Source: Cannabis sativa (Eukaryota > Streptophyta > Magnoliopsida > Rosales > Cannabaceae). Taken from it: 64,000 bases of DNA. Of this stretch, positions 35,829 through 48,659 are shown piece by piece (the first letter of the stretch is position 1; each line of letters opens with the position of its first letter). The notes beneath the pieces are model-generated. The model was not told where the DNA came from. It worked only from the letters and a program-made list of their open reading frames with translations, and did no database searches. The stretch covers positions 44,139,686 to 44,203,685 of the forward strand of contig NC_083604.1 of the NCBI RefSeq assembly GCF_029168945.1. Reading direction: 5' to 3'. Made by a program: the position numbers and the translations under genes.

Positions 35829-36848
35829 CTAGCCTGATTGGGGTGTGAAACCATAGGATGAAGACTGGGACTGGTTGGTCCTGGGCTGTCCATGAAAAGG
35901 AGTAGACTCTACATAGCTCCCTATGGGTCCTCCATGAGATGCTTGGAATCTTTTTTGTCGTTGTGGGCAATCTTTCTTCTTATGACCTTGTTGACCACAA
36001 CTGAAACACCCGTATGGTCCACTACGAGTCTTTCCAGATGAACCACTACTAGTGCTACCCCCACTAAATTGTTGTCCCTGGGACCACTGTCCTTGATTCT
36101 TCTTGGTCATCTTTCGGTCATTTTCTCTTCCTCTGCTTATGCTCTTCTTCTCATTCCCTTCTACATGAGCCTCAGTTCGCAAGGCTGCTGTCACACACTC
36201 AGTCAGGTTGTTAAAGGTCAAAGGGGCTATAGGACCACATATCGCAGGCCTCAAACGACGCATGAACTGTTCAATCACCAAGGGTTGATCAACAACACCA
36301 GGATATGCATAAGAGGATAGCTCTACAAACTTCATGTAAAATTCATTCACAGTCATATCCCCTTGTCTTAGACCATCAAATACTCCAATAAGAGCCCTCC
36401 TGTGAGATGGACTAAAATATTGTTCCCTGAAAACTTCCTCAAAATCTCGCCAAGTCATCCCATCAATTTCCATTGTCCTGGACAAGGTCTCCCACCAGTC
36501 TGCTGCACCACCCTTTAACTTGGACACAACAAAAGTAACTTGATATTCCTCAGGTGTTCCTATTGTGTTGAAATTTTTCTTTATCTGCCTCAACTACCTT
36601 TCAGCTACAATGGGATCTTGTCCACCCTCAAACTCAGGCACTTGGATCCGATGAAAGACTTGAAAATGATGACTCTGTCGAGCGGCAGGATCCATTTGTT
36701 GAGCGGGAACTGCTCTTAAGGCTTCAAGAAGGGCGTTCATAGGAAATTCAGCTTGTGGAGGTTGGACATTAGCTTGAGGGGCATCTTCTCCAACTGTTCT
36801 CCTTGTCTTCTTTCCTTTTGGAGGCATTTTCTTAGGTCTAAGAACCAA
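35829..36848 (-). pseudogene. Gypsy gag
   Basis: Capsid-like Gag. It starts near 36848 with a basic stretch (MPPKGKKTRRT), then the retrotransposon gag domain (KLKGGAADWWETL, WRDFEEVFREQYF, LRQGDMTVNEFYMKF, FMRRLRP), then a CCHC knuckle (CFSCGQQGHKKKDC). One in-frame TAG at 36594-36596 splits it; the frame is otherwise continuous to 35832. Gag is translated ahead of pol in the same reading frame, as usual for this lineage. Confidence 0.92.
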
Positions 36849-36988
36849 AAGCTAATCAGTTAGTGAGGATTGGATGCTAATAATATAAATATGCCTTATA
36901 CATATAAATACCAAGATATTTATTACTATTATTATTTAAAATAAATCTAAACTATTTGGTGACACACTCCGAGGTAATTAAACTCGGT

Positions 36989-37000
36989 GCTCTGATACCA
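36989..37000 (-). promoter_or_regulatory. Gypsy primer-binding site
   Basis: Minus strand TGGTATCAGAGC, the standard initiator-Met tRNA complement, 6 bases from the LTR start at 37007. Confidence 0.92.
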
Positions 37001-39704
37001 TTTTTCTGTCACGACCCGAGCCCTAGGCTGTGGCAAATATGTAATATCCATAACTTGGGTGGTCAAAGGTCACACTTTGACCCTCGTAGGAAGATAAAGC
37101 TTATAAATGATCCTTTTATTTATATTACAAAATACTGATTTAAAAGTAATGGATTAACTCCTATATTAATAAGAAAATATTAGTAACAAAATCAGGACCA
37201 CTCATCAGTATAAAAGAACAATAATATCCCTACAGTTATGTAATCACCAAATAGATAGATTTAATAAGTCAATAAAATACCAAAATAATACCTAGCATCC
37301 ATCATTTCTCATTTCTAACTAGTACATAGCTAATTTAAGTCATCCAGACCATCCATTTGTTCTTAAATACAAAATCAGTGTCATTAGAAGGTGAAAGAGT
37401 AAAATATGACTAAACTAATAATGACATTTCCTTTCCTAACGGTACCATCCTCATCCACTAGCATCAAACTGAGTTCCTGGAATGGGGGAAAATAGGGGGT
37501 GAGCTTATAAAGCCCAGTAGGAAAACAACTAATATCAAAGGACCCTTGGTTTAATAAAATTCCTGCATGGTTAGCTTTGTAAAAATAAAATATCTCATCA
37601 ACAGTATCAATATGTACAAATAAAGTAGAGAGACCACAAATAATCACAAATCAAACGTCAAATGCATATCACACCGTCCACTAGACCCCTAGTTCTCAAT
37701 ACCAATCATAGAAAACGACATCCAAAACCGGGTAGTCGCATCTGATATCAACCATAAATACCGGGACTCAGATTTAATTCACTCCCTGTACAGATTCTAG
37801 GTCTTTCACCTACAGGTGAGTGCAGACCTGATCTACCTATGATTACACAGAGACTAGGTTGTGAAACAACAATATGCACCGAACACGATCAACATGGCTC
37901 TCATCAGTATAACCAAAGCAGGCAAATAATAAGCATAACAAAAGAACATATTCCTTTTTATTTTCTAGAAAATTCGGTAGCATAACAGCTGTATTTTGAA
38001 TAAACCCAAAAATCATAACCTGCATAAATATTTGCACACAAAAATATATTTGGCACTCAGTGCCCCAGACAGTCCAGAAAAATATGCAGATTAAGTTTTC
38101 AATTTTTCAAACAATTTTGTAAATCATAAAAATTGGAATATGTCTAATGTTATACAACGCATATAAAAAACAAGTCCAATAATCAAGTTGAGTCCCTACC
38201 TCTCCTGAGTCGTTAATTTTTTTCCAAAAGACGATCGTAAGCTCTTAAGTCTCGAGCTCCAATTGTTTAGTCCAAACTTACATATTACTCTCACCTATAC
38301 CACCAAATGGTTAAATAATTATCATTATCGCATTCTACATTCAAAACCGAGTCCAACGACATATAATATGACTATATTAATAATTTGGGTTTCTGAAGCC
38401 TCACCTAAGCGGTGCACATTAACAATCGGTGGCGGTAAAAATTGGTGTACCGGAAATGTCACCGAAAATAGGAGTAGTATATATCAAATGACCACCTCGA
38501 CGAGTAGATCACACCCATCACAACCGTTTGTCAAAACGGTACACGATGTCACCGGAAAGTCACCAGAAAGGGGCGGAGCTACAAAAATGTCACCGGACAA
38601 AGTAGCGAACCTGGAAAAATGGTTTAGTGTAGGTTGTCTCCTCGAAGAGCTGAGTTTAGTGGTGAAGACGATTCATCAAACAGACGCCGGAGGTGACCGA
38701 AATTGTAATGACCGCTCTAGTAATGTGGATTAGTAAAGGCAATTAGCACTAATTTTTATTATTTTATTATTATTTGTGAATTAATTTAATTGTGGACCCC
38801 AATATTTAGAAATAAATATTAGAGTTATAATTTCTCAATTCCGGAGATTTTATTAAACTCTAGGGGTATTATTTAGCTTATATGTGAAATATGTTATTTT
38901 TGTAATTTTTGCTCGGCGACAACGGAAAATGCGATGGATGGCTAGATTGATCACATGGGTAAGTTTAGAACCTTATTTCATAGTGGGAAATATTTTAGAG
39001 AAAATAAATTATCGGGATTGAGCGGGGTTATGGAAATTGACCATTTTACCCCTAGCTTTAGAAATACCCAAGTTATAACCTAAAGGGCAAAATGGTAATT
39101 CGAAATATTATGGGATTGGGTGGCTGCCTAGGTGTGTGACACATGGCCTTTTATTTTTCAGCCCAAACTTAGTTGAGAAATTCATTTTCTCATTTTTAAA
39201 AAAACAAAGAAAAGTCAAAAAAAAAAAAAAATCAAAAGAACTCTATCCTTCTCTCTTTTCTCTTTCGGCTGGGGCAAAAACCAGGGGGGAACTTCACCAT
39301 TTAAGCTGGAATTTGTAGAATTTTAAGCAAGGGTGTTGTGATTTTCAAGCAAGGTAAACCCTAGACCATTAGTTACATGTTTTTAAGCTTTTTCCTTGGT
39401 TTGAGTATGTGAAATTGTGCTATAGGGGCTGTTAGAGTTTAATGTTGTTTTGGTTCAAATTCTAGGGTTAGGTTGAGTTGAATTTAGTCCATAGTAGCTG
39501 GTTTTGAGGTTATTTCTTGGTTTTATGCAACTTTGAACATTGAGTTCAAAGCTTTGGTCTTTAATGGCAAGTTGAGTATTGTTGGTTTGTTCTGTGAATT
39601 GTTGGTTGGAAATGGTTGTTTATGCATTGTATAGGCGTACTGGAGAGTTTGATAAAGTTTGGTTGAGATTTGAGGTCATGGGGGAAATTTTTGGGTTCCC
39701 AGCA

Positions 39705-39781
39705 CAGAACCGGAATTCCGGTTCTGGGGGACCTGTATCAACCGGTCGACCGGATGGTGACCCAGAACCGGATTTCCGGTT
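39705..39781. repeat. Palindrome cluster in solo Gypsy LTR
   Basis: 39705-39726 is a 22-bp perfect palindrome centred on CCGGAATTCCGG; 39742-39753 is CCGGTCGACCGG; 39766-39781 is an imperfect AACCGG/CCGGTT pair. Confidence 0.9.
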
Positions 39782-40304
39782 AGGAACCGGTCTGCCTGTT
39801 GGGAGAATTTCCAGAACCCTAGTTTTGGCCAATTTTGAGATATTTAGGGTATTGCCATGAGGTTTATCGATAGGGAAACTTTTAGTTTCAAGTTTAAGTC
39901 TCGAAAAGTGATTTAGCGAGTCATTCATCTGTGTTGCAATTACTGTGATTAGGGCATCCATCTAGCACGTGATTTCCGTTCAGGTCGGCCAGCACACTTG
40001 AATTCGGAAAACAGGTAAGAACTGTGTATAATGTATGATGTGATTATCTGAATGTGTGTATAAGTGTTTATATATGCATGCTTGAATTATGTTAAGCACT
40101 ACCAACACTTGTATCAATAAGTTATAGAGTGCATTGGTATAGTGATTATTGTGGTATGGGAAAATACTAAGGTGTGTGGTACATCACTCAGTATTACTCA
40201 GTGTTCGGGGTAAACCCTACCAACACTCGTACAGTGAGGTACGATGTGGATGTGGTATAGTGGTTGTACCTTGGTATTGAACGTTCATACTCATCTGTTA
40301 AGCT

Positions 40305-40336
40305 CTGTAAATAGGTGTATGGGCGCCTATTTACAG
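40305..40336. repeat. Conserved LTR hairpin (solo LTR copy)
   Basis: CTGTAAATAGG paired with CCTATTTACAG over a 10-base loop. Identical hairpins lie at 56282-56313 and 63219-63250. Confidence 0.92.
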
Positions 40337-41117
40337 GTCGGAAATTATATGGTATGTTATATGCATTTCTTACTGAGTCTGTTGACTCACAGTTTCTGCT
40401 TCCATGTGTAGGTAAAGGAAAGGCGAAGGCTGAACAAGAATGAACCTGAGCTCGGGTGAGATTGTACATGTCAAGCGGCGCGACCTGGAGTGTTCGGTCT
40501 CGGGACATATGGGAGTTGTATTTTGAAAGTCGCTGTGCGACCTGTAAATCTGTGTATTTTGAAAAGTAAATTTTACAAAGTTTAAAAATGGGATCCCGGC
40601 ACTTGTGAATATTTTCTTAAATTACAAAGTTTAAGTATTTAATGCAAAAGTTTTAATTTGACACGTTTTTCGAGAAATTTCTTTGATTAGCAAAGATTGC
40701 ACAATAATTAAAAAAGCACTGTAGCGTGCCTTAGCATTAGGGCATTACAGAAAAATCCGTTCAAAGTTTGAAACCCCAAACTTTGACTTGCGATCCCGAG
40801 TTAAAGGTGGCGAAACGAGCGGCGGGGCTTGGGGGGTGAGGTCGCCGGTACTTGGAGTCTCGTTCTGCCTGGCGCGTGGGGTCGGGCGGTGGCCAGAGGT
40901 TGGTCGCTGGAGTGGTGGTGATGGTGGGTTTTCTTTTGTGCTTTAGTTTGAAGAGAGAGAGAAAAGGATAGATAGATAGAGAGAGAGAGGGGACGATGCT
41001 ACTGTATATAAAATAAATTCTTTTTTTTTTTTTATATACACATATATATTATATTATATTTAATTTATTTATTATATATATATACTCGGTTTGACTGAGT
41101 CAAACCGAGTGTTCACA

Positions 41118-42387
41118 AACACTCTGCGTAGGCGGAAGGAAATGATTTAGGCTCCTGACTATCTCATCTATCCTATCTATGTATCAATACAAGCTATCTA
41201 TGTTGATTTAACTCCAAGAAGTACGGGTCAAAGCCCCATAGTCAACTCAATTCATGTTTACAAGACTTGGAGCATAAATTGAACTGAAGGGAGAATTACT
41301 TCTTCTAGACGTACTCACTCCTATAGTGCCCCCATACTGAATAGCCGCCTTAAAACAGACCTCAACCTTCGTTTCTTTGGTCATGGACTCTGGATGAAGT
41401 CGGGCCCAGTCTTCCAACCATATTTGGTCTTTCTTGATGGCTTTTCGTGCTTCATCAATGTCTATCTCCGAAATAACCTCTTTGAGGTCTGGGAGTCACC
41501 GTGAGGGGAGTCTTTGACATGAAAGGCATCAATGCTCTAATGAGGAGCAAGCAAACCAACTTGCCTAAGGCTGGCTGTAGTAACAAGCTTTTCCACCTGT
41601 AAGTCTTAAGGAGGAAAGCTCTGATATAAACCTTGTTTGGCCTCCAAGAAAGGAGTGGCTGCCGAACACATAATTTTATCTCGTTTTTTTTTTTTAAAAA
41701 AAAGCAAACAGATCCTAATTATTAGAGACTAAAAAGAAAGGCGGGGAAAGTAATTAAATAAGAAAGAGTAAGTCCGCTTACTTACAATACAAAAATCTAA
41801 AGAAAGGGTCGTAACCCTCTTCAATGGGGAACCTGTGGTGAAAAACTAGTAGTCCTTGAAGTCGTGCGTGTACTTCATTGAGCTGGTTGGACAGATCAAG
41901 GACTTGAATTTCTTCTCAAGCCATGAGAACCTATTTTATTTTTGTTCTTCCGCATAGGTCGAGGCTTTATTTGATAAAAATAAATATAAAAAAAAACATC
42001 TTCTACAGTAGGGACCTCCATCTTCTTGGCTTTGCATAGCACAAACCAGCCCGCAAGCAGTCTGTACACTTGGAGAATGAATTGAAAAGGGCAATGCCTA
42101 CCAACGCACAAAATTTGGCAAAATAGCTCCTGAGCAAAAGTTGTGCTCCCATTTCCAAATGGGCCAAGCTCCAGAGACGAAGACATTGCACATTTACAAG
42201 GTGACTCCCTAAAGACGAAGAGCATGTTCTAACACAAACCTAGAGCAATTTGAGACCATGATTCATCTCCTACTTCTTAGAATTGTCATAATTTCAGAAT
42301 TTATTGGTGAACCGTTCCATCTCCCAAAGAGAGGAATTGTACACCACTTTAGGAGCTACAACTTCTTCTTCGTGCTGGTCAACTTTT
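41118..42387 (-). other. Degenerate filler, possible old plant-transposon coding remnant
   Basis: The site that received both neighbours. No intact gene. A minus-strand frame at 41896-42225 contains GWFVLCKAKKMEVPTVEDVFFYIYFYQIK, split here as GWFVLCKAKKM and VEDVFFYIYFYQIK, which resembles the gag-like 'putative plant transposon' segments found in large Gypsy elements. The flanking 41123-41895 also looks like decayed coding DNA by composition but has many stops. Before the Gypsy insertion this joined directly to 19874-19919. Confidence 0.4.
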
Positions 42388-44271
42388 TGTTGGGTTTTAT
42401 GCCCTAAATAAAACTCATTTCAATATAATCAGATTTACTTATTAATATAGATCAGAAATAACATTTAATGTTGCATGGTTCACATGATTTATTTCATGAT
42501 TATATGTACATAATGTATAAATTCATCTGAAATCCTTTTCACATACTTGATCCTGTTTATTGTGTCGTCAACACATTGGAAAGTAAACATGACTATGTGA
42601 ATAAAGTTTCCTAGATTTATCAGACACAGGGTTTTACTGATATGATAATCTACAACAAGAGTTTACTTGTATTTGGAGAAATACTATGTTCTTTCCAGAA
42701 CATTGGTTAAAGTAAAGCTCAGGTTGGATGCATGGAGTATGCATCGGAAGGGACCGATATTGAACTTTGACTTAGATTTATTAAACTTACCGTAATATCT
42801 ATTCAAGTCAATATCGCCTAGTTGATCCTAGATCAAATGATCTTAATCCTGATATGATTAGGCTCAATCTTGAAAGGCTATTCGTGTTCTTTGATTTGTT
42901 AGTTAAGCCTACTTTTAGGTCAGGGTGATACGTACATTTTGGGAACACGGTAGTGCAATTGAGTGGGAGCGCTAGCATAAACATGGAATCTATAGCTTCT
43001 ATCTGGCAAATAGTAAGCAAAGGATGATCTCCTTCGAGCTTGACCAAACGAACATAAATGGTGGAGTACTCATTTCACATTAGCTGAAATATCATTTATA
43101 CGGGGTCAAGTGTTTTAAGGAATAAATACATTGTAGGGTGTAACGGTAATTTAATCCCTTTACGATGTAGATCATTCATATAGAGGATCATTGATCACAT
43201 TAGGATTATAACAATGGATAACTAATGATGTGTCTATATGGTGGAACATATAGAGCATTCTATATACTGAGAGTGCAATTCTAAGTTCTATGCGTGGATT
43301 CAACGAAGAATTAATAAGTTAGTGAATTTTAGTGCTAAATTCTTGATCTACTTATTGGAAGCTCGGTTATATAGACCCATGGTCCCCCCACTTAGTTGAG
43401 ATAATATTGCTTGTAAGACTCATGTAATTGGTTTTGATTAATCAATTATAATTCACAAATTAGACTATGTCTATTTGTGAAATTTTCACTAAGTAAGGGC
43501 GAAATTGTAAAGAAAGAGTTTATAGGGGCATATTTGTTAATTATGATACTTTGTATGGTTCAATTAATAAATATGATAAATGACAATATTATTTAATAAT
43601 TATTTATAGTTATTAAATAGTTAGAATTGGCATTTAAATGATTGAATTAGGAAATTGGCATTTTTGAGAAAATCAGATACAAAAGGTGTTAAAATTGCAA
43701 AATTGCAAAGCCCAAGGCCCAATCCATTAAGTGTATGGTCGGCCACCTTTGTAGCTTTTTTAAATGATTTTTTCATTATTTTAATGCCATATAATTCAAA
43801 TCAAACCCTAGAGGAATGCTATAAATAGATAGTGAAGGCTTCAGGAAAATAACACACTTTCTGAATCAGAAAAACCTGAGCCTCCACTCTCTTCTCTAGC
43901 CGCCACTCTCTCTCTCTTTTCTTCCTCAATATTTCGAACCTCTCTTAGTGATTAGAGTAGTGCCCACACACATCAAGTGATACCTCAATCATAGTGAGGA
44001 AGATCGTGAAGAAAGATCATCAGCAAAGGAGATTCAGCATCAAAGATTCAGAGAAAGAGATCCAGGTTCAGATATTGATAATGCTCTGCTACAGAAAGGA
44101 ATCAAGGGCTAGATATCTGAACGGAAGGAGTCATTATATTCCGCTGCACCCAATGTAAGGTTTCTTAAACTTTATATGTGTTTAATTTATCGTTTTAGAA
44201 AGTTCATATTTAGGATGTTAATAAACATACTTGTGAGTAGATCTAAGATCCTGGTAAAATAAATTCCAACA
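42388..44271 (+). repeat. Copia 5' LTR
   Basis: 1884 bp, TGTTGGGTTTTATG to AAATTCCAACA. A TATA box CTATAAATAGA is at 43819-43829, and the conserved CCTCAATCATAGTGAGG word lies at about 43984-44000. Confidence 0.95.
43819..43829 (+). promoter_or_regulatory. TATA box of Copia LTR
   Basis: CTATAAATAGA, present at the equivalent site in every Copia LTR of the window (18433, 22847, 31007, 52042, 53547). About 450 bp from the LTR end, so transcription would start shortly downstream near 43850 (inference). Confidence 0.75.
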
Positions 44272-44273
44272 AC

Positions 44274-44290
44274 TGGCCTCAGAGCCATGG
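44274..44290 (+). promoter_or_regulatory. Copia primer-binding site
   Basis: TGGCCTCAGAGCCATGG, two bases after the 5' LTR. Like initiator-Met tRNA complement but with CCT at positions 4-6. Confidence 0.8.
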
Positions 44291-47200
44291 TAATTGATTT
44301 ACTTACATGTAATTTGGACTTTAAAACGATTGTTTGTATGTTCTTTGGATGGTATCATGTTGTATTGAGTGTTATTTGATGATTGATTGATGTTTGTGAA
44401 ATTTTCGTGAAAAATAATTGTGATTTCGTTTCTGGAATTATTTTTATTGGATAGTATGGAAAAAATTAAGCAAGTTAGCCTTTTACAGAACTCAATTTGG
44501 ATTTTATTTGAATTAGTTATGATTTTTGAAGATTTGACAAAATCGAAATTTTGTCTTTGATAGTTTCCTGCGATCGCAGAACTGTCCGTACAGTTTCGAA
44601 TTTTTTCAATTTTCTTCAATTTTTCATACTTTTTCATGGAATTAACTTCCAATTTTTTGTATGGTTTTGTATATATACTATTACTATTCCTAATTCAATT
44701 CTAATTATCATTTTGAATTAATTTAAATTTTTTAATTTAATTCAAGATATTAGTGTAATTTGAATTTGAATAGAATTAGTATTTATCTTTTTGCTTAAAA
44801 AAAATCTATCTTATTTTAAAATTTGATTATATCTTATCTTATTTTAAATTTAAAAATAAGATATTAATAATCATGTAATTTTTAAATGATATAAGATATT
44901 TTGCTAATTTTTTTAAATTTTGTTATTTTATTTATTTAAATTACATTTAAAATTTGAAAAAGATATTTATTTATCTTTTCTAATTTTTTATTTAATTTTT
45001 ATTTATAAAATAACATTTAAAATTTAAAAGTAGTTAGCAATTTTTTTTTGAAATGATATTTAGGTTGGTTGAAACCTAATTTTTTCAAAAATTGTAGGTT
45101 TAATTTTAAATTTAAATTTTTTTTAAAAAAATTTCGAATTTTTCAAATTTTTTTTAAATTTTTCGAAAAATTTAATAAATATTTAATAATTATTTATTCA
45201 ATAATTATTTTTTTTATTTAATTAATTATTTTCGAAATTAAATATTTAATTTAAAATTAAATAAATCCTACATCCAACTATCCAACTAACCTCATTAAGA
45301 GTATGTGTTTTAGCTTATGTGTAAGTTTTTAAAACCTATTATTACTTTATTGCAAATAGCCATGGTTACTTTTTGCCGATCTAATGATCCGATGGCTCCC
45401 TAGTCAAGATAATAATTTGTAACGGTATATTTACAATCTTCTTTCATCTCGTGTATGACTTGAAGAATATGATAAGACCCATCCAAAGTGTGCCTCGTGT
45501 GAGCCTATGTGTTTAATTTTATTATAGATGCATATAGTGTTAATGTTGCTAAATAAAATGTCATAGTCATCGATAGATTTTATTTAGGCCCATTTAGTTT
45601 TGGGCTTATTCAATTAATAACGATTGTTCTTATTAAGGTTAAATTCCTCTCTTTTGGGCCTTGTGTGAGAGTTGGGAGCCATGAAGTGGGTACGACATAC
45701 CGAACCCAAGACTTCCTCACACAAACCACCCCAATTGTGAAGGCCCATTTGCCTGATTTGAATGACTGTACTAGGTTAATTAAACTAGTTTAACCTAATA
45801 AAATTGATTAGCAACATAATTAATTTCATTTATTTTGAAATTAATTTAAGAAAATTATAGTTTAAAGAATTTTTTTTTATTCTAAGCTAAACTATATGTA
45901 TTTTCTTGTATTTAATTAAATATAGAATTATAACCATCTAGATTCTTTCTGGAACTTAATTTAAATTTTTCATTAAATATTCTTATTTAAGTTGATATTT
46001 AGTTATCTACAACTAACCAACTTAACCAATATCTTTTGAATTTCAAATTTCAAAATTAAGTTGAGGAATTTTAGGCATTGGTTATTAAGATTCTTTAGAT
46101 ATTTTTTAAGTTAATATCTTTTCGAATATTAACTTAAAATGGAATATTTTCAAATTAAGTGGTTACAACTTAATTTTTGATATTTAATTAAATTTAAATT
46201 TGAAAATATTTAAGTTCTAGATTTTTCTAGTACAACTTAAATTAGATATTTTTTCAAATTTTGTGGAAAAGATACTTAGTCAAATAAGATATTTTCTAGA
46301 TAGTTATTTATAGACTACTTATTATTTCTAATATTAAATAGGAAAATATTATAAATTGTGAAATTAATTATTTATTAATTAATTTTGGTACAATTTATTT
46401 TAAATATATTTTTTCCTAGTATTAAACTAGAGATTAATAATTAAGCCTTCTCTACACTTAATTATTTATTTCTTGAATTTAATACATTTAATTAATTTGA
46501 AAATTAAATATCTAAGTTGATTTTTATCATCATACTTAAATATTTCTTTTTCATGACATTTAATTAAATAGAAAATTATTTTTAGTTGAAATTTATTTTT
46601 TTCAACTAAATTTAAATAATTTTCAAAATATATTTTTTCTTTATTTTATTAATCAATTTTCGAAATTGTATTTCTTAAATGCTAGAATTTCGAATTTTAT
46701 CTTGAAAAATAGATTAAGTTGTAAATTAATTATTTATTTTAATTAATTCTTGGATCAACTTAAATCAATGATTTTTTCATTTATTGATTAATTTAAAATA
46801 AATTGAATTAAATATATTATTAGAAATTGAATTAATTAGTCGAAGGAAAATCTAGATAGATGATATTTTTGCTTGAAGTATTTTTCTAGTGTATTTAATT
46901 AAATAGAAAATTAATATTTAAGTTGATTTTCATCATCTACTTAAATATTTGAAATTTTTCTTATATATTTAATTAAATAGGAAAATTATATTTTTTGTTG
47001 TAAATTAATTTTATTAATTAATTTTGGGCCAACATTAAATTAGAATAATTTTTTCCAGGATTTATTTTTTATTTTAATATGCATTTTTCGAAAATTGTAT
47101 TCTTATATACTTTAATTTTTCGAAATGCAATATATATTTATAGAAAATTAAATTTGAGTTGTAAATTAATTTAAATTAATTTTGTAACAACTTAAATATT

Positions 47201-47637
47201 TTTTCTAAATATTTATTGGAAATTATTACTAAGATGGAAATAATTCATATTATTTTCATATCCATCTAAGTAAAATTTATAAATATTAAATTAAAATTTA
47301 TATTTAGAATTTTTCATTCTAAATTGGAAATTTTAATTAAATAAATATATATTTAAAATAAATAGAATAAATAAAGAGAATAAAAGAAAATACAACTCTT
47401 TTCAAATAATGAGCTTTATTATAGAGACATTCGATCTCCATTGTGGGTTTTACACCGCGTTTGTTTTAGTGAGTAATCCTCCCTAATGGAGGAACGTTCA
47501 TTAGCAATTTCGCACCGTTTAACCTCGCATGATAAGTAGTTTGTAAGTGTTTTGTATGGTATGGATCACCCTAATGGTGGCGACCATACTTGACTTGCAA
47601 ATTATGAAACAATGGTGGAAGCTCATAAGATAGAATT
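44291..47637 (+). other. Copia leader, AT-rich
   Basis: More than 3 kb of very AT-rich DNA with no coding frame. It contains a palindromic pair (44568-44595) about 300 bases from the primer site. From about 45300 onward several blocks align with the leader of the other Copia element, including the hairpin CCTCCCTAATGGAGG near 47477-47491. Confidence 0.7.
44568..44595 (+). repeat. Palindromic pair in Copia leader
   Basis: CTGCGATCGCAG (44568-44579) is a perfect palindrome. AACTGT pairs with ACAGTT over a 4-base loop (44580-44595). It occupies the same place as the GC-rich cluster 30176-30302 of the other element. Confidence 0.8.
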
Positions 47638-47776
47638 GCCTTGACTCTCGCCTAAACGGGACAACGGCGAATTCCAATCTTGATCGAATAAAAGGTTGCT
47701 AGAATGTTTAACATTTTAGACGAGCTGACAACTCTATTCAATGAATGGTAGCTTTGACTCTCGCCTAAACGGGACA
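47638..47776 (+). repeat. Duplicated leader motif, Copia element 2
   Basis: Two copies containing TCTCGCCTAAACGGGACA at 47638-47663 and 47751-47776, start-to-start 113 bp; same order and flanking bases (GCC first, GCT second) as in 28099-28236. Confidence 0.92.
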
Positions 47777-48659
47777 CTGATATCAGTTTGTTGAAAACCT
47801 TGGAAATTATTTAGGATTGTAAGTTTTAGTATTTTCACTTGTCATTCCTACTTACTATATGTTTATAATTTACGAATTGTGTATGAATTTATATTGAACC
47901 ATGTTATTTTCTGTTATTAAGTTGTAGTTTAATTTCGAATCTTCATTGTTGGTCTAACTTGGCTTGTTTATCTAATGAGATAAATCCCTAGTGGATTTTC
48001 ACCATTAGACATACATAATAGTGTTAGATCTCGAAAGATAAATATTGTATATGCGACATCTAGCTTGCCGTTCATCAATTGATGACACCTTAGACTAGTA
48101 TTTTTACGATATGAAACAAGAAGATTATATAAATAAGATTACTTTGACTTTCGCTAATCGAAGCATCGTTGGATTCTTATTTTAAACGAAATTATCCTAA
48201 TTCCTCTTAGCTTATTCATTTCGAATTAGCTTTCAAATATATCATTGGATGAATGGTCTATAAATCATTTCATGTCATTATATTTTCTCTTAAGAAAATG
48301 ACGCATATGATTATAATCCCGAAATTCTATTCCCAATTGATATAAATCCTCAATCTTAGAAATCTCCTACTTGTATGGGAAAATCTGACTTAGAGTTTGT
48401 ATTAGTAGTGCTGGTCCAAGATAGAATTACTCATTATATTTGGTATAAATTTAAGTCTTTGACTTTAATTTTAGATTCCAAATAGAAATTTTCTTAAATT
48501 TCTAATTCCGAATACAATACGATTACACTTTCTCAAGTGTTTAATATCCATCTTTTATTAATGGATTAAAAACCTTGTATGGAATATGAGTTAGGTGATT
48601 CTCGTGACCAGGGATCCACTTGAAGTATTCTAAGAACTCTTTGATGTAACTAAACCTAT

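Larger units (their letters stand above)
38704..40749 (+). mobile_element. Solo Gypsy LTR nested in another Gypsy LTR
   Basis: 2046 bp from TGTAATGACCGC to ATTAGGGCATTACA. Its ends match the LTRs of the 54670 array closely, but its centre (about 39060-39930) is strongly diverged. Flanked by GAAAT (38699-38703) and GAAAA (40750-40754), a 5-bp duplication with one change. The undisturbed site is visible at 21598-21608 in the partner LTR. No internal region. Confidence 0.92.
37007..41117 (-). repeat. Gypsy LTR (5' LTR in element orientation), interrupted
   Basis: Starts TGTCACGACCC and ends TTCACA at 41117. After removing the nested solo LTR (38704-40749 plus one duplication) it is about 2.06 kb and aligns along its length with 19920-22095. 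It retains a short (GA)n where its partner has about 70 units. Confidence 0.93.

Noticed and set aside
36989..37000. tRNA-like sequence considered as a tRNA gene
   Set aside because: Only the 12 bases of a primer-binding site; no cloverleaf around it.
39579..39961. Overlapping frames on both strands in the solo Gypsy LTR
   Set aside because: Created by GC-rich palindromes (CCGG words), which give open frames on both strands; no protein features.
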